This document shows positions 1 through 12,250 of a stretch of 64,000 bases of DNA, piece by piece. The notes beneath the pieces are model-generated. The model was not told the DNA's origin, made no database searches, and was given only the letters and a program-made list of their open reading frames with translations. A program made the translations under genes and the position numbers. Origin of the DNA: Pocillopora verrucosa (taxonomy: Eukaryota > Cnidaria > Anthozoa > Scleractinia > Pocilloporidae); NCBI RefSeq assembly GCF_036669915.1, contig NC_089323.1:12106828-12170827 (forward strand). The letters run 5' to 3'. Each line of letters begins with the position of its first letter. Position 1 is the first letter of the stretch.

Positions 1-332
1 ACAGGTCCATTTATTGTTTTCTTTACCCAACAGCAGGAGGACGAAGTCATTTTGGAGATAAAAATGTAAAATCAATTCAAAGTCAGATTTACCATATCTA
101 CCATTTGTTTGGTTCCCGCGCTGCTGAGAGCTGCTCGGAAACGGACGTGCGCAAGGGAAACTGGTAAAACTGAGCCCACATGGAACTTATTGGAGAGCGG
201 TTATTGATAAAATTTTATGCACCGGTGCGTGAGACGAGCAGCTGGCCTCATAGAGAACAGCGAATATCAACAATAATTCATCTGAGATTTTTGTTTTGTC
301 AGCGTAAATAGTGAACACTAAATGTTTCCTAG
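1..332 (+). promoter_or_regulatory. 5' flank and 5'UTR of the MFSD14 gene
   Basis: This stretch precedes the first coding exon and holds no coding exon I can support. There is no obvious TATA box. The stretch 110-240 is richer in G+C than the gene body, as expected of a TATA-less housekeeping promoter. The transcription start is not visible. An upstream ATG lies at 322 and is listed separately. Assignment as promoter/5'UTR rests only on position. Confidence 0.5.
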
Positions 333-345
333 ATGCATAAGGTAA
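322..345 (+). other. Upstream ORF overlapping the MFSD14 start
   Basis: An ATG at 322 opens a seven-codon ORF that ends at TAA 343-345. It overlaps, out of frame, the inferred main start at 333. Scanning ribosomes that use it would terminate 12 nt past the main ATG, so it could damp or tune MFSD14 translation. The ORF is directly visible; its use is inferred and depends on the transcript starting upstream of 322. Confidence 0.5.
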
Positions 346-3300
346 TCATAGGAAAGAAGCGTCTTAAGAGATTGGTTTCTCTTCCTACAACGGGCACTAG
401 AAAATGGCGATCGAAAGACTCCCGCGAAGGGCCGACGGGTTCGGTGAGTTTTCTGCAGTAGGAATATGAAATGGGTTAAGCGATCGACTATGATCTATTA
501 CCGATTGGCTCTTTTTGTTATATGTGTGGACATGTTAACTATATCGTGTCATTTTTGCAAACAAATACATAACTTTGCCGTTTATCTGAACATATTTCTG
601 TCACATTACGCAGCAGTATTTTAGAAGTATCGTCACGGTGTCTAAAGGCAAACTAGCCTCTTATTCTTCTTATAAAATTATTCCTTGTAGATCGTTCAAA
701 AGAATGGCTTAATGTTATGCTCAGGGTGCATTCTTGTGTTCTTTCATTAAAGTCATGGTAACTTGCTAGTGATTCTTGACTATTAGCTCTTCGATGTTTC
801 AAAATCTTATTTTCCTCTAAAACTTTTTAGGAAAAGCGCAATTAGTCAACTAGCTTCCGTTCGTAAGACAACATAAGGTTACGAGTGTGTTTCAAACGTT
901 TGTAACCATGATCTCTTCGTGTTGATGAATGTGTTATCGTCAAAGAAAGATGTGGGAAAGAAATTGTCTTAATTGTTCTGCCTTTGTGTTCTGTGGTTAT
1001 TTCACATCGTTAAGTTAATCGATTCTCTTTATTTTTATGTTTGTGATGAAAAATTTATGAATGAGGTGGCTTTTTTTTATCCTTCTCTCACGTTATGTTA
1101 TTGCTTAGATCTACTTTGTTAAGAATAAAAGTTAGAATCTGACAGGAATTATCAATTCCTGTGTATCTCTTTTGACTGCTTATTTCATTTAGTGTTTGCA
1201 TTTTTAGTACTCCTTGTGTTATGGACATAGTTTTGACAGTAATTTTCATCAATTCTCTAAATTATGCAGGCTTCATATCAACACTATAGGTTTTCACTGA
1301 TTTAAATAGTAAAATTCAAACCTCTAATTGTAATGTTTACAAGGGCATTTGTTAATTTTATCATGATACAGTCAAACTTTAATTATCCAAACTTGTGGGG
1401 ACTGGGCTTAATAGTCCAAATATTGAAAGATCCAGATAATTGGAAAATCCAGATAGTCAAAGTTTATCTGTATTCAGGTTGGGTATTTTTTAATTTTATA
1501 ATTCCAAGCCTATTCTAGTCTCCCCAAATTAGAAGAATTTATCCTTGGCTACATATCACTGACACTTAAATAAAGTTATTAAGTGATTCTGAAAATCTTA
1601 ATGTCTCTACAGGGATTTGGAAAACCAAGTGTTTACCATGCCACAGTAGTAATCTTCCTGGAATTTTTTGCCTGGGGTCTTCTCACATCACCTATGTTAA
1701 CAGTAAGTTTTTATGTGAGAGTTATTTCATTGCTCTAGATACTCATGTTTAGGGGAAGAATCTGTCCCATTTCACAACACTCACGACATGAAATGTAAAA
1801 CACAGAACAAAATTAGACTCTACATGCTCCTAACCTTGATTTACTTTCATCGGTTGAAGAAAAACTAACTTTTTAAGTATGGGGTAAGTCAGATTTCATG
1901 TTGTCTTGTGTTTGTTGATTAATACATGTACATGTGGATCACTGATGGTGTCAAAATGTGTTAGGAAAAAAAAACAAATGGTGCATGAGGCACAGTTGAG
2001 TGTGTCGTTGATGCTTTTTACTACATTTTGATGTCTACTGTGATTTATTATTTTACAAACCCATGACAATGAAGAATCTCTCTCTTTCTTTTTAATATGA
2101 TTAAACAGAAAAACGGTGTTAATGGTGATGTCAACAATGCATCTGTCTTCCAGTAGAAATATAACTAAGAACCTCTCAAAGTGCATGTATAATTCAACAT
2201 ATCATATAACCCTTTAACTCCCAAGATTTGATTGTTAATTCTCCCCTCTTGCTTCAACTAATTCCTTTGTAAATTAGTTACAAGAATTTGGTGATAGATC
2301 AAGATAACAACTTCTACATGTCTAAGTTTGAGTATTCTCATTACCTATTTGCTCAATAATGTATGGATACTATAGGGAGAAGTTACTTGTTAATCACTTC
2401 TGGGAGCTAAAGGGATAAATACAGTTGTATGAACTACACAAGTGTTACCTCTTTTTACACTCCTCTCCATAGGTTCAACCCTTTATCCTCTGCCATAAGT
2501 TCTTGTCTGGGTAGTCAATATACAATCTCTAACTAAAAGTGATTTGTTAACAAGGAAATTGAGGCTGAAAATTTTGATATTTGTCATGTAGAGATTTTTT
2601 GTTCCTCTTTACATCCAAATTCTAGCAATTTGAAAACCTTTTGATCTGATCACAATATTGCAGAAATTATTTTGTCAACTTGGCCATCCTACTGAAGGGT
2701 AAAGTGGAAAGTGTGTAAAACCACATCCTGAGTGAACATGGTGCCTTAACCTTTTAACCACAAGATCTGATTGTTAATTCTCCCTTCTAGCTGCTACACA
2801 TTTCCTTTTAAGTTAGTTACAAAAATTTAGCGTAAGATCAAGAAAACACCATCTACTTGATAAGTTTGAGTTTTCCCATTTGTTACATGATGTATGGATA
2901 TTATGGGGATAACTTACAGTACATATTATTTGCTCTTAGGAGTTAAAGGGTTAACCTTTAACTCCCAGATCTAATTTATAATTCTCCTTACTGTCAACCA
3001 TACAGTTCTAATAGTGTTAGTTCAGAGAATTTAGTATTGGATCAACTAATTATTTCCAAATTGATATTTTTCTTTATTCTCATCACTCATCAGGTTGATA
3101 TAGTATGAACATTGTAAGGAGAAATTCTGTCTTGGTAACTCATGGAATTTAAAGGGTGAACCATTTTTTGTGTCTTCCTTGGAACAGTGATGCAATAATT
3201 CATAAACCCCCAATCCTAATTATGTCAACCTGGTTTAACAAGCCAAATTGTTCTAGCCATTAAACATAGAATGTATGGAAAAGATCAGAGCCTAATTGAA

Positions 3301-6300
3301 ACAAAGCCAGAGTGTCAGACCCTTTGACAGAATTTTTCCTTATAGCATTAAATACAACATCAAGCAGACAAGTGATGAGAATAAAGAAAAATATCAACTA
3401 GGCAATTATAAGTTGATCCAGCACCAAAATAATTCTCTGAGCCTCAAGTAACATCATAAGAATTGTATGGGAGACAGTTAGAAGAATTACTAAATTAATG
3501 AGATCTTGGGAGTGAAATGGTTGAATAAACTTCATCATATCACAACTTTACTGCTCTGTGTATGACATCTACTGAATTGTGCCATTTACAATTCTGCTGT
3601 AGCTTGCATGTACAACATTCATGTACTGTGCAATGAGTGAGAGGAGAAACCATCAGCCCAGTCAAAATGTGCCAACAGCCAGCAATTTTGACACCTACAA
3701 TAAAATATCTGCTACTTACTCTGTACTTTCTACTGAAATTCATTGACAACAAATTTGAAGTCTCTACCATTTTACACTTTAAGCAAAAAACAAAGAACTA
3801 AATGGGATAATTTTCTCCAATGAATAGACACAAGCACAAATATTTTTACCATCAAATGCACCGGATACCACCATTTGAAGCAGAAACTTTCAAAGTTTTC
3901 TCAGTTTCATGCCCCCCAACTCCTCAAGAAGGCAGAGGCCTTTGGCCTCTGCCACCTACAACTCAACTCATCTTACCCACTGCTAAAAAACATTTTTTAT
4001 ATGCTGGAACTGTTATGGAAGTTAGCCGAGTTCAGATATTGTAAACCAAATACAGCAATTTCTCTCTAACCTAGACAGTCAAACCAACAATATTCTGACA
4101 AAATCAAACCTTTCTTGTCAAAAGGACTTGCCACCTCACCATCCTGACACAAACTGTTGTCTAAGCCTGATCATGTTATTTTTCATCTTTTATATATCTG
4201 TCACTTACAACAACTGCATTTTGTGATCACTTGCATAATTGTGATATTGCATCTGTTTTTGTTTTTGTGGACTTTATTCTATCATGTTCACTAGGCAACA
4301 GTAAGTGTAGATATTGTTCATTTGTATTGGTGTGGTTATGCAAGCAATATCTGACCAAAGTGGAGGTGAATGTTCGAAAAAAAACAAAGCATGTACTTAA
4401 AATAAACACTATTTTCATTATTAGTAGAGAACCTTCTACAATGTTTAATTCATATGGCACATGGACATACTGTATATGAAATGTTTTACTTTAATTTAAT
4501 TCTGGGCATTGGTCTGGTCTAGGGCTTGAAACTTTGACTCTCTGCACAGTAGTGTGGCAATCTGAAATGTTCATGAGCTAACCAAGCACAGTTGAAGTTT
4601 GCTTTTGATTTCAAATTGGGTTACTGAAACAGAAAAGAAAAACATCAGCTGGGGGATTATTAATTGATCCAAACTTAATTCTCCAAACCAAATTCAAGAG
4701 AATTGGAGGGGGCACAGTAAGGAGAATTATGACAGAGATGTTAAGAATGAAAGGGTTGACAAGCTGCATTGATAAATTATCAGTTTGGAAACAGTACTAT
4801 ATCAGAAGTATGTTTTTTGTCTCATCACTAGTGTGGGACAAAGAAAAATTTCTGAGTCCCCATGAGGAATTGAACCTCAGACCTTGGGATTCCGCTCTCC
4901 AATGCTCTACCACTGAGCCACAGAGACTCTATGATGAGGGAGGCCCATTAAAAAGTTCATGTATGACATAACTCCTGCATATTGCTAAGATCTGCAATGT
5001 AGATAGCGTTATGTTCAAAAAAAGAATGAGAAAGTTTGTAAGTTTTGAGCTCGGTAAAGAAATACATTTTATGACTTTTCTAAGTAAAGGTTTTGTTTTC
5101 CTGGCAGGTCCTACACAACACATTCCAGCAACACACATTTCTAATGAATGGATTAATTCAGGGAGTTAAGGTACAGAAGAATATTTTTTACATGCATATG
5201 CAATGTTAAAGTTGCTAAAGATCGTTGTGATTTTCTCATGTAAATATTAAGTGCTCAGTGTAAGTCTGTTAAGACACGTGTACTCATTTCAATGCTGCCA
5301 AGATTTCAATAAATGTAAAAGCTAGACAACAAATACTCCCTCTCCTTATTGGTGGAATGTGTTTCACGAGTTGAAATGAATAAATAAGTTTAAAAAAATT
5401 GAGGCTAGCTTTTTTCACTGAATTTCGTTGACTTCTGTGACAGATTTTACAGTAAAAGAGGGACTGCTTGTAGTCTATGAATTCACTTACAGAATAATGA
5501 GGAATTTCAATTTCTTTTCAGGGAATATTATCTTTTCTGTGTGCTCCACTAATTGGTGCCCTTTCGGATGTTTGGGGACGTAAATCCTTTCTACTTGTAA
5601 CTGTTTTCTTCACTTGCATACCTATCCCTCTTCTACAATTTAACCCATGGTAAGTTATGACTCTATGCTTTTCTCCTGAAATCAATCTTAGTACTTTGAA
5701 TTCAAATGTCCACAATGCATTGCCGATTATCTTTTTCCTTATGACTGTTAGGACAAGATGGTGGGTTTTTCCCCTTATTACGGCTTTATTTCTTTTCACA
5801 ACTCATTACATACAAGACTAATACAACTAGATATATACTGACGTAGAGGAAAAGGTTACAGCATACATACAATAAATTAAACTAGGTGCATACACAGGGA
5901 AAAAAAAAAGGAGAAAGAAGAAAAAAAAGAAGGAAAGTTAAAGTTGCAACATTACAAAAAAAGAAAAACAAGGTGGTGTTTTTGTGGTTAAATTCTATTC
6001 TGTGGAACCTGTATTTAGTAGTCAACCTATATTAAAGGGTTACCCCACCATTTTCTGTGGGTGACAGCTTACTACAGGACTGTTCAACTGTGATAACCAT
6101 TAAGCAGCTCCTATTTGCCCTAAAGCTTCATAAAGGTGGGTATTTCATCTTTTCCTGAAAGTATACTTTGTTTTTCAGGTGGTTCTTTGCTATGATCTCA
6201 GTTTCTGGGATGTTTGCAGTCACCTTTTCAATAGCATTTGCCTATGTAGCTGATTGTACTGATGAAGGTGATAGAAGCACTGCTTATGGACTGGTAAGAT

Positions 6301-9300
6301 TTACTTATCAGTAAAGCTTAACCTGATGGATTAATTCATAGGTTAAATTATTGAAGGGGGGGGAGGGTCTATTCTTATTCTTAGACACCACCTTGTGAGG
6401 TGTCACCTTGTCACCCCCCCCCCCCCCCCTACTCTTTCTTACTGTTGATTCTGGAAGCTATTCACTACCCACAGCACCTGTAGGAACAAAGTCCTTTCAC
6501 CTAATTCCTCCTGTTATGTCTGGCACCTCTCCAACCACTGACATATGGAACAACAGACCCAACTTTATGACTAAATGCAGTCATATACTAGTATGTAGTA
6601 AACCCATTTATGTTATTGTAAGTTGTAAAATTCTTCTGTTTTGCCCCCAGGTTTCTGCTACATTTGCAGCAAGTCTAATCATAAGTCCAGCACTGGGAGC
6701 ATATCTTGGTAGAATATATGATGACAGGGCTGTTGTAGCGCTAGCTACTTTTGTGGCTGCTTCAGATCTGCTGTTTATTTTAGTTGCTGTTCCCGAGTCT
6801 CTCCCTGAACGGGTGAGGCCAGCATCTTGGGGAGCACCAATCTCTTGGGAACAGGCTGATCCTTTTGCAGTGAGTGAAAACAGCAACCTTTTCAACACGT
6901 TCTATTTACATGTACTTTCTAACTCTGGTCAACATAAAAATTCACCTTACTGGTTTCCATATATTTTCATATTGCTGCATCAGTTGTGACAAAGTGTGAA
7001 AAAATCAGTCAATCTCAATTTGTAGATCACTTGAAATCTTGATTCTCCTGACTTTTACCAGTGATTTTTAGCTGGTGTTGTGAGGAGAAATGTGATGTAG
7101 ATCTTTTGGGGATTAAGGGTTTAGGAGTGCCACCAAATGTTGCTATCTTCAATTCAAATTCACATTGTTTGTGACGAGCACGACAAGCTTTAACCCTTCA
7201 CACTCCAACATCAGTATGCATATTCTCCATACTATTTTCCATACAATCGTAAGGTGCTGACAAGGAGAATTTGTTTATTAATCAAGAGCTCCTTTAGTTA
7301 AAGTGATCATTTCCTTATTCTCTTGACGTTAATGTGTGATTCAGTGGTGATATTGTAGGGAAAAATTAGATGCTAATCACTCTTAGGGGTGAAAGGGTTG
7401 AAAAGGAAGTATTAGAAAGTCACTTGAATCTGTTCCTCAGACTAGCAAGTAATTGTGTGTTGTTTTGTTTGTTTCCATTGCAGTCTTTACGCAAAGTTGG
7501 CCAGGATCCTATAGTTCTGTTGATGTGTATTACAGTGTTCCTGTCATATCTACCTGAAGCTGGCCAGTATTCTTGTATGTTTCTGTATCTCAAGCAAGTA
7601 AGTCATTCTCAAATGAAAGCTTTTTTGAACATGCAAACTATAACAACAGACCATTCAAAAAAAAAAACAGACGGTTAAAATTTCCCATATGTGGACACCC
7701 TTTTCCGTTAAAAGGGAATACTTTTGGAAGCTGGAGAATTCTCCTGTGACTTATACACAGCTTGAAATTCTCTTAACGTCTTTAATACACATTTGAACAG
7801 ACAGGTAACGAGAATTAAGATTTTTATCAACTTGATTCAACTCCTGATTTTGTGGGCTAGCGCACAAATAATTGTTTGATCATCAGTTGGGAGCATTCAT
7901 CTTAAAATCTTTTAAATGGGGTTAAATTAATCTACAACATAAGTATTCTTCTACAAAACATTTTTTTCAAGTTTTTTTCTTCTTGTGGTCTTCTGCTAGG
8001 TTATAAAATTTACTTCAGACGATGTGGCTACATTTATAGCAGTGTTAGGTGTATTATCAGTTATCTCCCAGGTAAGGATATTAAAATGTGTTGTTGCGGT
8101 TGATCTCAGGTTATAGCGTCTTTGAAGCATACAACACTAAGCCCCTTAACTCCCAGAAGTGATTAACATGTAACCTCTCCGTTATTTCTTGCTTATTTTA
8201 ATGACCAATAATCGTTGAAATGCTCGCTGCACAGATAAAAGAAAATGTGGTTAATTTGGCCTGCGGGTAAGCGCCACTTTTGGGGTTTTTTTTAGGGGAG
8301 TCCGAGGGAAGTGTGACGAGAGCGTGAACTGCGAGTCACGTACGAGAGCCTCGCGCGTGCCTTTGTTTTCCTAAAGAACGCATAAAAAAAGCGGAAAGAA
8401 ATACGCCTGTCCCGTAGGCGAATTTGAATTCAGAATTTTAACCTATGTTTTTGATAAATTATGTTTACAGATTCTTTTGTTTTGTTCTGTCTTCAGACTG
8501 TAGTCCTTACATGTCTCAAGAAAACTATAGGATTGAAGAATTGCGTTCTTATTGGTTTAATATTTGAAATTCTTCAGTTATCTTGGTATGGTCTCGGAAC
8601 TCAGTTTTGGTAAGTTGCTACAATTTTCATTTGAGTTTCCAAAGTAATACGGGATAGTCTGTGGCTCAGTGATAGAGCATCGAAGCGCGGAATCCTAAGG
8701 TCTGAGGTTCGATTCCTCATGGGACTCAGAATTTTTTCTTTGTCCCACGCTTGTGACTAGACGAAAAACATCTTTTTCTCTTCCTTTACCGAGCTTAAAA
8801 CTTACCATCTTTCTTCATGTAACTCGGAAAAATGCGCAACAACGGTGCGCGCAAAGAACGCGTACTGTCCAATGACACAGGCACGTCGCTACACTGTCCT
8901 TTTACAAGTATGAATCGTAAACTGTTTTATTAAGGCTCAAATCGGGCTGGTGATACCCAATTTGTTGTAATTTTGATTAAACTGAAATGTTGACGCATCC
9001 ACTTGAATTCTTTCTCGTCTTCTTTGTGTCTGTAGGATGATGTGGGCAGCTGGATCCCTGGCGTCAATATCGATGATAACATATCCATCCATGAGTGCCC
9101 TGGTGTCCTGTAACGCTGAAGCTGATCAGCAAGGTAAGTCCACTGGTTTCCTAACGAATAGAGCCTTGAAAAGTGGTCCAGAATTGCATTCCGCTTAGTG
9201 AGTGGTCACGGAAATTTCGCTCTAACCTCTCAGCCAATCAGAGCAAGACTTAAAGCAGTCGTTACTGAGATGTCCGTGATTTCCCGCGCACGAGATCTTT

Positions 9301-11031
9301 TCCATGTTCTAAACACTAGTTATCATTGGCTCCATTGGCTAAGTTCTCATTGACCTTTGTTTTAATAACCGTCTTTCATGGATTCAAGGTCAGGTAACGG
9401 TCTGAGAATAAAATTGTCCAAGGTCTGGAAAGAGTCTATTAAAATTGAAGATTTACAACTCTTAACTGTCGTTTTAGTCTGGTGGGAGAAATTTTAGGTT
9501 TATCAGGAAACGACACGGAAAAATTCAAGGCAACTTCCAGGAAGGAAAATTATGGCCTTTGACAAAGCAAAAGAACAGCGGGGAAGTTTTGTCAAATCTG
9601 CTTTTGTCGGCGGGAAAGCGAGCTGCCCATTCATTTGACATTTAAAGCAAGTTTGTTACATGATACTCGGTGTCAGCGGACATCCACCCTAATTTTCTTT
9701 GTGTCCGCTTATGGGAAGAAATCCTCGTAGTCGGACAGTTCTATTAGCAGACGCTTTTTCCAATTCCCGAGGATGTCCACTTACAAAAGAGTTCACTGTC
9801 GTTTTGATTCACATCGCCCCGTATTCTGTTGGATAATACAGTCGAGCCTGTATTAAACACGAAGGCGCGCTAAAAAAAAGGAGAGATAGATACCTTAGAT
9901 ACCTCTGGATCATTTGTCAATCAACCGTCGTGGCACCGTATTAAGCGGTCAGTTGTAAAAGTGCCGAAATTCTTACCCTTTAAACACTGCAATTTTCATC
10001 TTTATTCACCTTTATCAAGTGGTACCAGTACTAAACTGTCATTTAAAGTGGAACCACTCAAATAAAAAAAAGAACAAGCTTTTAAGTATTTTTAAGTAAC
10101 CCATGTTTTTCTCCCGAAATCAATGTTGGTGGTATTTTGCGCGAGTTTTTGTACATCAAGTGGTTAATTAAGTGGTCAACAAGCGTTTTTTTCCCGTGTT
10201 TTACAACACCCTCATCCTGTGGAACCTGTTTTACGCATTCCCCATGGCTGACCGCTAAATACAGGTTACCAACACATCTGAACCAGTTATTCTCTTTTTT
10301 TTTTTTCTATGCTAGGTGTGGTTCAAGGTATGATAACAGGAATAAGAGGCTTGTGTAATGGCATAGGACCTGCTCTTTTTGGCTTGGTGTTTTACGTGTT
10401 TCATGTGGATTTAGAAGACGAGGAAGGTCCAACTGTCGATATCACTGCTGCAAGTAATCACACCATTATGGAGGACCCGTACGGCAAGGTATTGACAATA
10501 TCAGAATGCTTATTTTTTACACTGTACTTATTTGCTATGGAGAACAAGGAGAATTTGGTGAACAAACAAGAGCTTATTTAGTTAGTAACCGTTTTCGTTT
10601 TTCTCATGACATGTAAATACAGTATTATACATATAGTATCACTCCTGAACAAAAGAAATGATGAAGAATAGAAGAGGTTCTCAGTTGTATAGTAAATTTT
10701 CCTCTTCATCGCCATAGGGATATGTGTAAAGCAGGTACTATCAGAGGAGAAAATCATTCTTTTTTTACCTTGCTGTAATAATTTTTTTTCGCAGACAATC
10801 GTATCTGGAGCACCGTTTCTATTCGGCGCTGGCTCTGTTATTCTTTCTCTTCTATTGGCGTTCTTCCTTCCTGATAACAGTGCTAATTTTCAGCTTAGTG
10901 CACGTTCTCCAACCAGGAGAAACAGCGAATTTAGTTTCCAAAGCGAGTGCGAGGCTAGTGGCTCTGAGTTAAGGGACATGAATACGTCATCTGATAATGC
11001 ACCTCTTCTCTGCGACACCAAGCCACTTTAG
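333..11031 (+). CDS. MFSD14: MFSD14A/B (HIAT1)-like major facilitator transporter, 12 exons, 510 aa
   Basis: Coding exons are 333-443, 1613-1702, 5108-5170, 5522-5649, 6179-6293, 6651-6869, 7484-7597, 8000-8071, 8497-8609, 9036-9133, 10316-10488 and 10795-11031. All junctions are GT-AG and in phase, giving about 510 residues (vertebrate MFSD14A is about 490). The product matches the orphan solute-carrier family MFSD14/HIAT1: FLEFFAWGLL in helix 1, the MFS motif A GALSDVWGRK in exon 4, VPESLPE followed by WGAPISWEQADPFA in exon 6, SYLPEAGQYS in exon 7, and GVVQGMITGIRGLCNG in exons 10-11. The tail ends with an acidic stretch and a dileucine (APLLCDT), comparable to the vertebrate PLLQDT end, a likely sorting signal. 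The start at 333 was chosen because only its frame joins exon 2 in phase. Twelve membrane helices are expected. The substrate is unknown; vertebrate members are reported mainly on internal membranes. Confidence 0.95.
2207..2417. repeat. MITE-like repeat, copy 1 (MFSD14 intron 2)
   Basis: A roughly 210-bp element whose ends are inverted: TAACCCTTTAACTCCCA at the left and TGGGAGCTAAAGGG at the right. Related copies at 2747, 2954, 15893 and 17622 share internal pieces such as GATTGTTAATTCTCC and GATCAAGA. Flanking target duplications are not clear. No coding capacity. Confidence 0.75.
2747..2953. repeat. MITE-like repeat, copy 2 (MFSD14 intron 2)
   Basis: Same family as the copy at 2207: it starts TAACCTTTTAAC, contains ATCTGATTGTTAATTCTCCC, and ends AGGAGTTAAAGGGTTA. 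It abuts the next copy directly, so two elements lie head to tail. Confidence 0.7.
2954..3160. repeat. MITE-like repeat, copy 3 (MFSD14 intron 2)
   Basis: It starts ACCTTTAACTCCCAGATC, carries the TATAATTCTCC block, and ends GGAATTTAAAGGGTG. More diverged than copies 1 and 2. A further degraded, inverted relative appears around 3,400-3,530. Confidence 0.6.
4811..5060 (-). repeat. tRNA-derived SINE (antisense, in MFSD14 intron 2)
   Basis: On the minus strand, 4930 down to 4852 forms a tRNA-like head: GTGGCTCAGTGGTAGAGCA (A box) and GAGGTTCAATTCCTC (B box, T-arm stem), then GGGACTCAG and a T-rich body with TTTCTTTGTCCCA. The unit matches the + strand copy at 8,650. Sequence resembling the tail of that copy (TTTACCGAGCT, AAAACTTAC) lies upstream of the head here (about 5,060-5,030), so the order of parts differs. 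Not a functional tRNA: acceptor pairing is poor and the anticodon arm is irregular. Confidence 0.75.
6413..6429 (+). repeat. Poly(C) run in MFSD14 intron 5
   Basis: An uninterrupted C homopolymer of about 17 bases. It is likely length-polymorphic and an assembly/sequencing weak point. It sits in an intron and has no effect on the reading frame. Confidence 0.9.
7191..7400. repeat. MITE-like repeat, second subfamily (MFSD14 intron 6)
   Basis: It starts TAACCCTTCACACTCCAACA and ends TCTTAGGGGTGAAAGGGTTG. Internal sequence (TATTCTCCATACT, GGTGCTGACAAGGAGAATTT, TGATCATTTCCTTATTCTC) is shared with the copies at 16,497 and 23,268, not with copy 1, so this is a separate subfamily with similar ends. 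Confidence 0.75.
8650..8812 (+). repeat. tRNA-derived SINE (sense, in MFSD14 intron 9)
   Basis: The head at 8656-8728 has a good D-arm (GCTC/GAGC), an A box GTGGCTCAGTGATAGAGCA, and a T arm GAGGTTCGATTCCTC. The acceptor stem pairs only partly and the anticodon stem does not close. The body continues TTTTCTTTGTCCCACGC, then a CTTTACCGAGCTTAAAACTTAC tail. It matches the antisense copy at 4,811-4,930. tRNA-headed, Pol III-type SINE inferred. Confidence 0.8.
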
Positions 11032-12250
11032 GACCTCAACGGTCTCTCAAGTACAACCATGTACGCAGTGGAAATACTGATTCTTATCTGACAAACAACC
11101 TTAGTTAGGAGCCCTTTTTGGAAGGCTCATAGAATGGATGCAAGTTGATCAAGACCCCTTAACGAAAGGAAAAGCGACCACGTAACACACGCTGCGTCTT
11201 GTGAAAGCAGAACGTGAGAGACTTTGTAAAGCAAAATGGAAAATATGATCTTGATTGACAACTGCATTGTATTTTTCTCAAAAGCACTATGAACAAATTA
11301 TTCAAATTGTCCTGACACGGAGGAGATGACCGTTAAAGTCTAGAGAGAGTAGTAGGGATAGCTAAGTCATAACGATTTGTCTTCCAGGAGTAACAAACAG
11401 CGACACAAGTCAGTTATCCACGGTGTTTTAAAACCGTATTGCTTTTTAGGTAAAGTTCAAAGCAAAGTATTGAATCAACAGAATTTCCGTAATTTAATAA
11501 GCCTCGTGTTTGAAAGTGTCAAGTTTTCCCTTCCAATTTTTTGTTTTACAAATTTCCCTAAACGTTTCGCTTTTTCATGCATGTTGTGCTTGAGAGCGGT
11601 CGTTTCTTATGTTTTCTTTCAACATTTTTGCGGGAAATTGATGCGCGGCAGCGCAAAATTGAACCACGTGCACATGCTTTACGTTTGACCGCTGAGTTGT
11701 CACATGCAGTGAAACCGAAAAATCAAAACAATTCCTGATTCCCTTAAAATATTATTCTAAATGCGCAAAGTGGTTTGAAGTATCGTACCGTAGTTGTAGT
11801 AAGCGTCGTCACCTTTTTTTTTTGTTTCGGTTTTCACAGTAATTATTTTCGTTGACAGGATAGTTATTACTTGATTTTCTACTGTTTCATCGTTTTTATT
11901 TTAGGTTTACCTCGACATTTATTATGTCGTGAAAACCGATTTATTATCTAACAGGGGTTTCGAATAGCAATCATTTCCTGAATTGCTTTTTTAGGGAGTG
12001 GTCTTAAAGACCCACAAAGCAAAGTTTGAAGTTAAATTTCCATCCTAATCTCGAGCGTAGTTGAGCTGTCAATACTATGAAAACAGAGGTCGCCAAAGGC
12101 GCAAATTGTTCGTGAATCGATTTTTGTACATAAGAGATTTATTCTATAAATTATCTTAACGACTTGGAATTATTTAATGTACAATTCTATTGCTGTTTGA
12201 TTTTTATTGTTACTGAAATTATCTTCCACTAAATAAATATTTTCGACTGT
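11032..12250 (+). other. 3'UTR of MFSD14
   Basis: About 1.2 kb of AT-rich sequence follows the stop codon without coding potential I can support. It ends near an AATAAA at 12232-12237, the best candidate poly(A) signal for the gene. Short ORFs inside have no recognisable domains. Assignment rests on position and the poly(A) signal. Confidence 0.6.
12232..12237 (+). terminator. Candidate poly(A) signal AATAAA for MFSD14
   Basis: This canonical AATAAA lies 1.2 kb after the stop and is followed within 40 nt by GT-rich sequence (GTCGTTTGGTTTGTGG), the usual layout of a cleavage site. Confidence 0.6.

Noticed and set aside
404..443. ATG at 404 as the MFSD14 start
   Set aside because: Its frame enters exon 2 out of phase; the ATG at 333 gives the conserved GFGKPSVYHA sequence across the splice.
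6408..6989. 193-aa single ORF over MFSD14 exon 6
   Set aside because: It is exon 6 plus read-through of both flanking introns; the intron parts have no homology and proper GT-AG sites bound the exon.
8656..8728. Functional tRNA gene
   Set aside because: The D and T arms are good, but the acceptor and anticodon stems do not close, and a SINE-type body present in a second copy follows.
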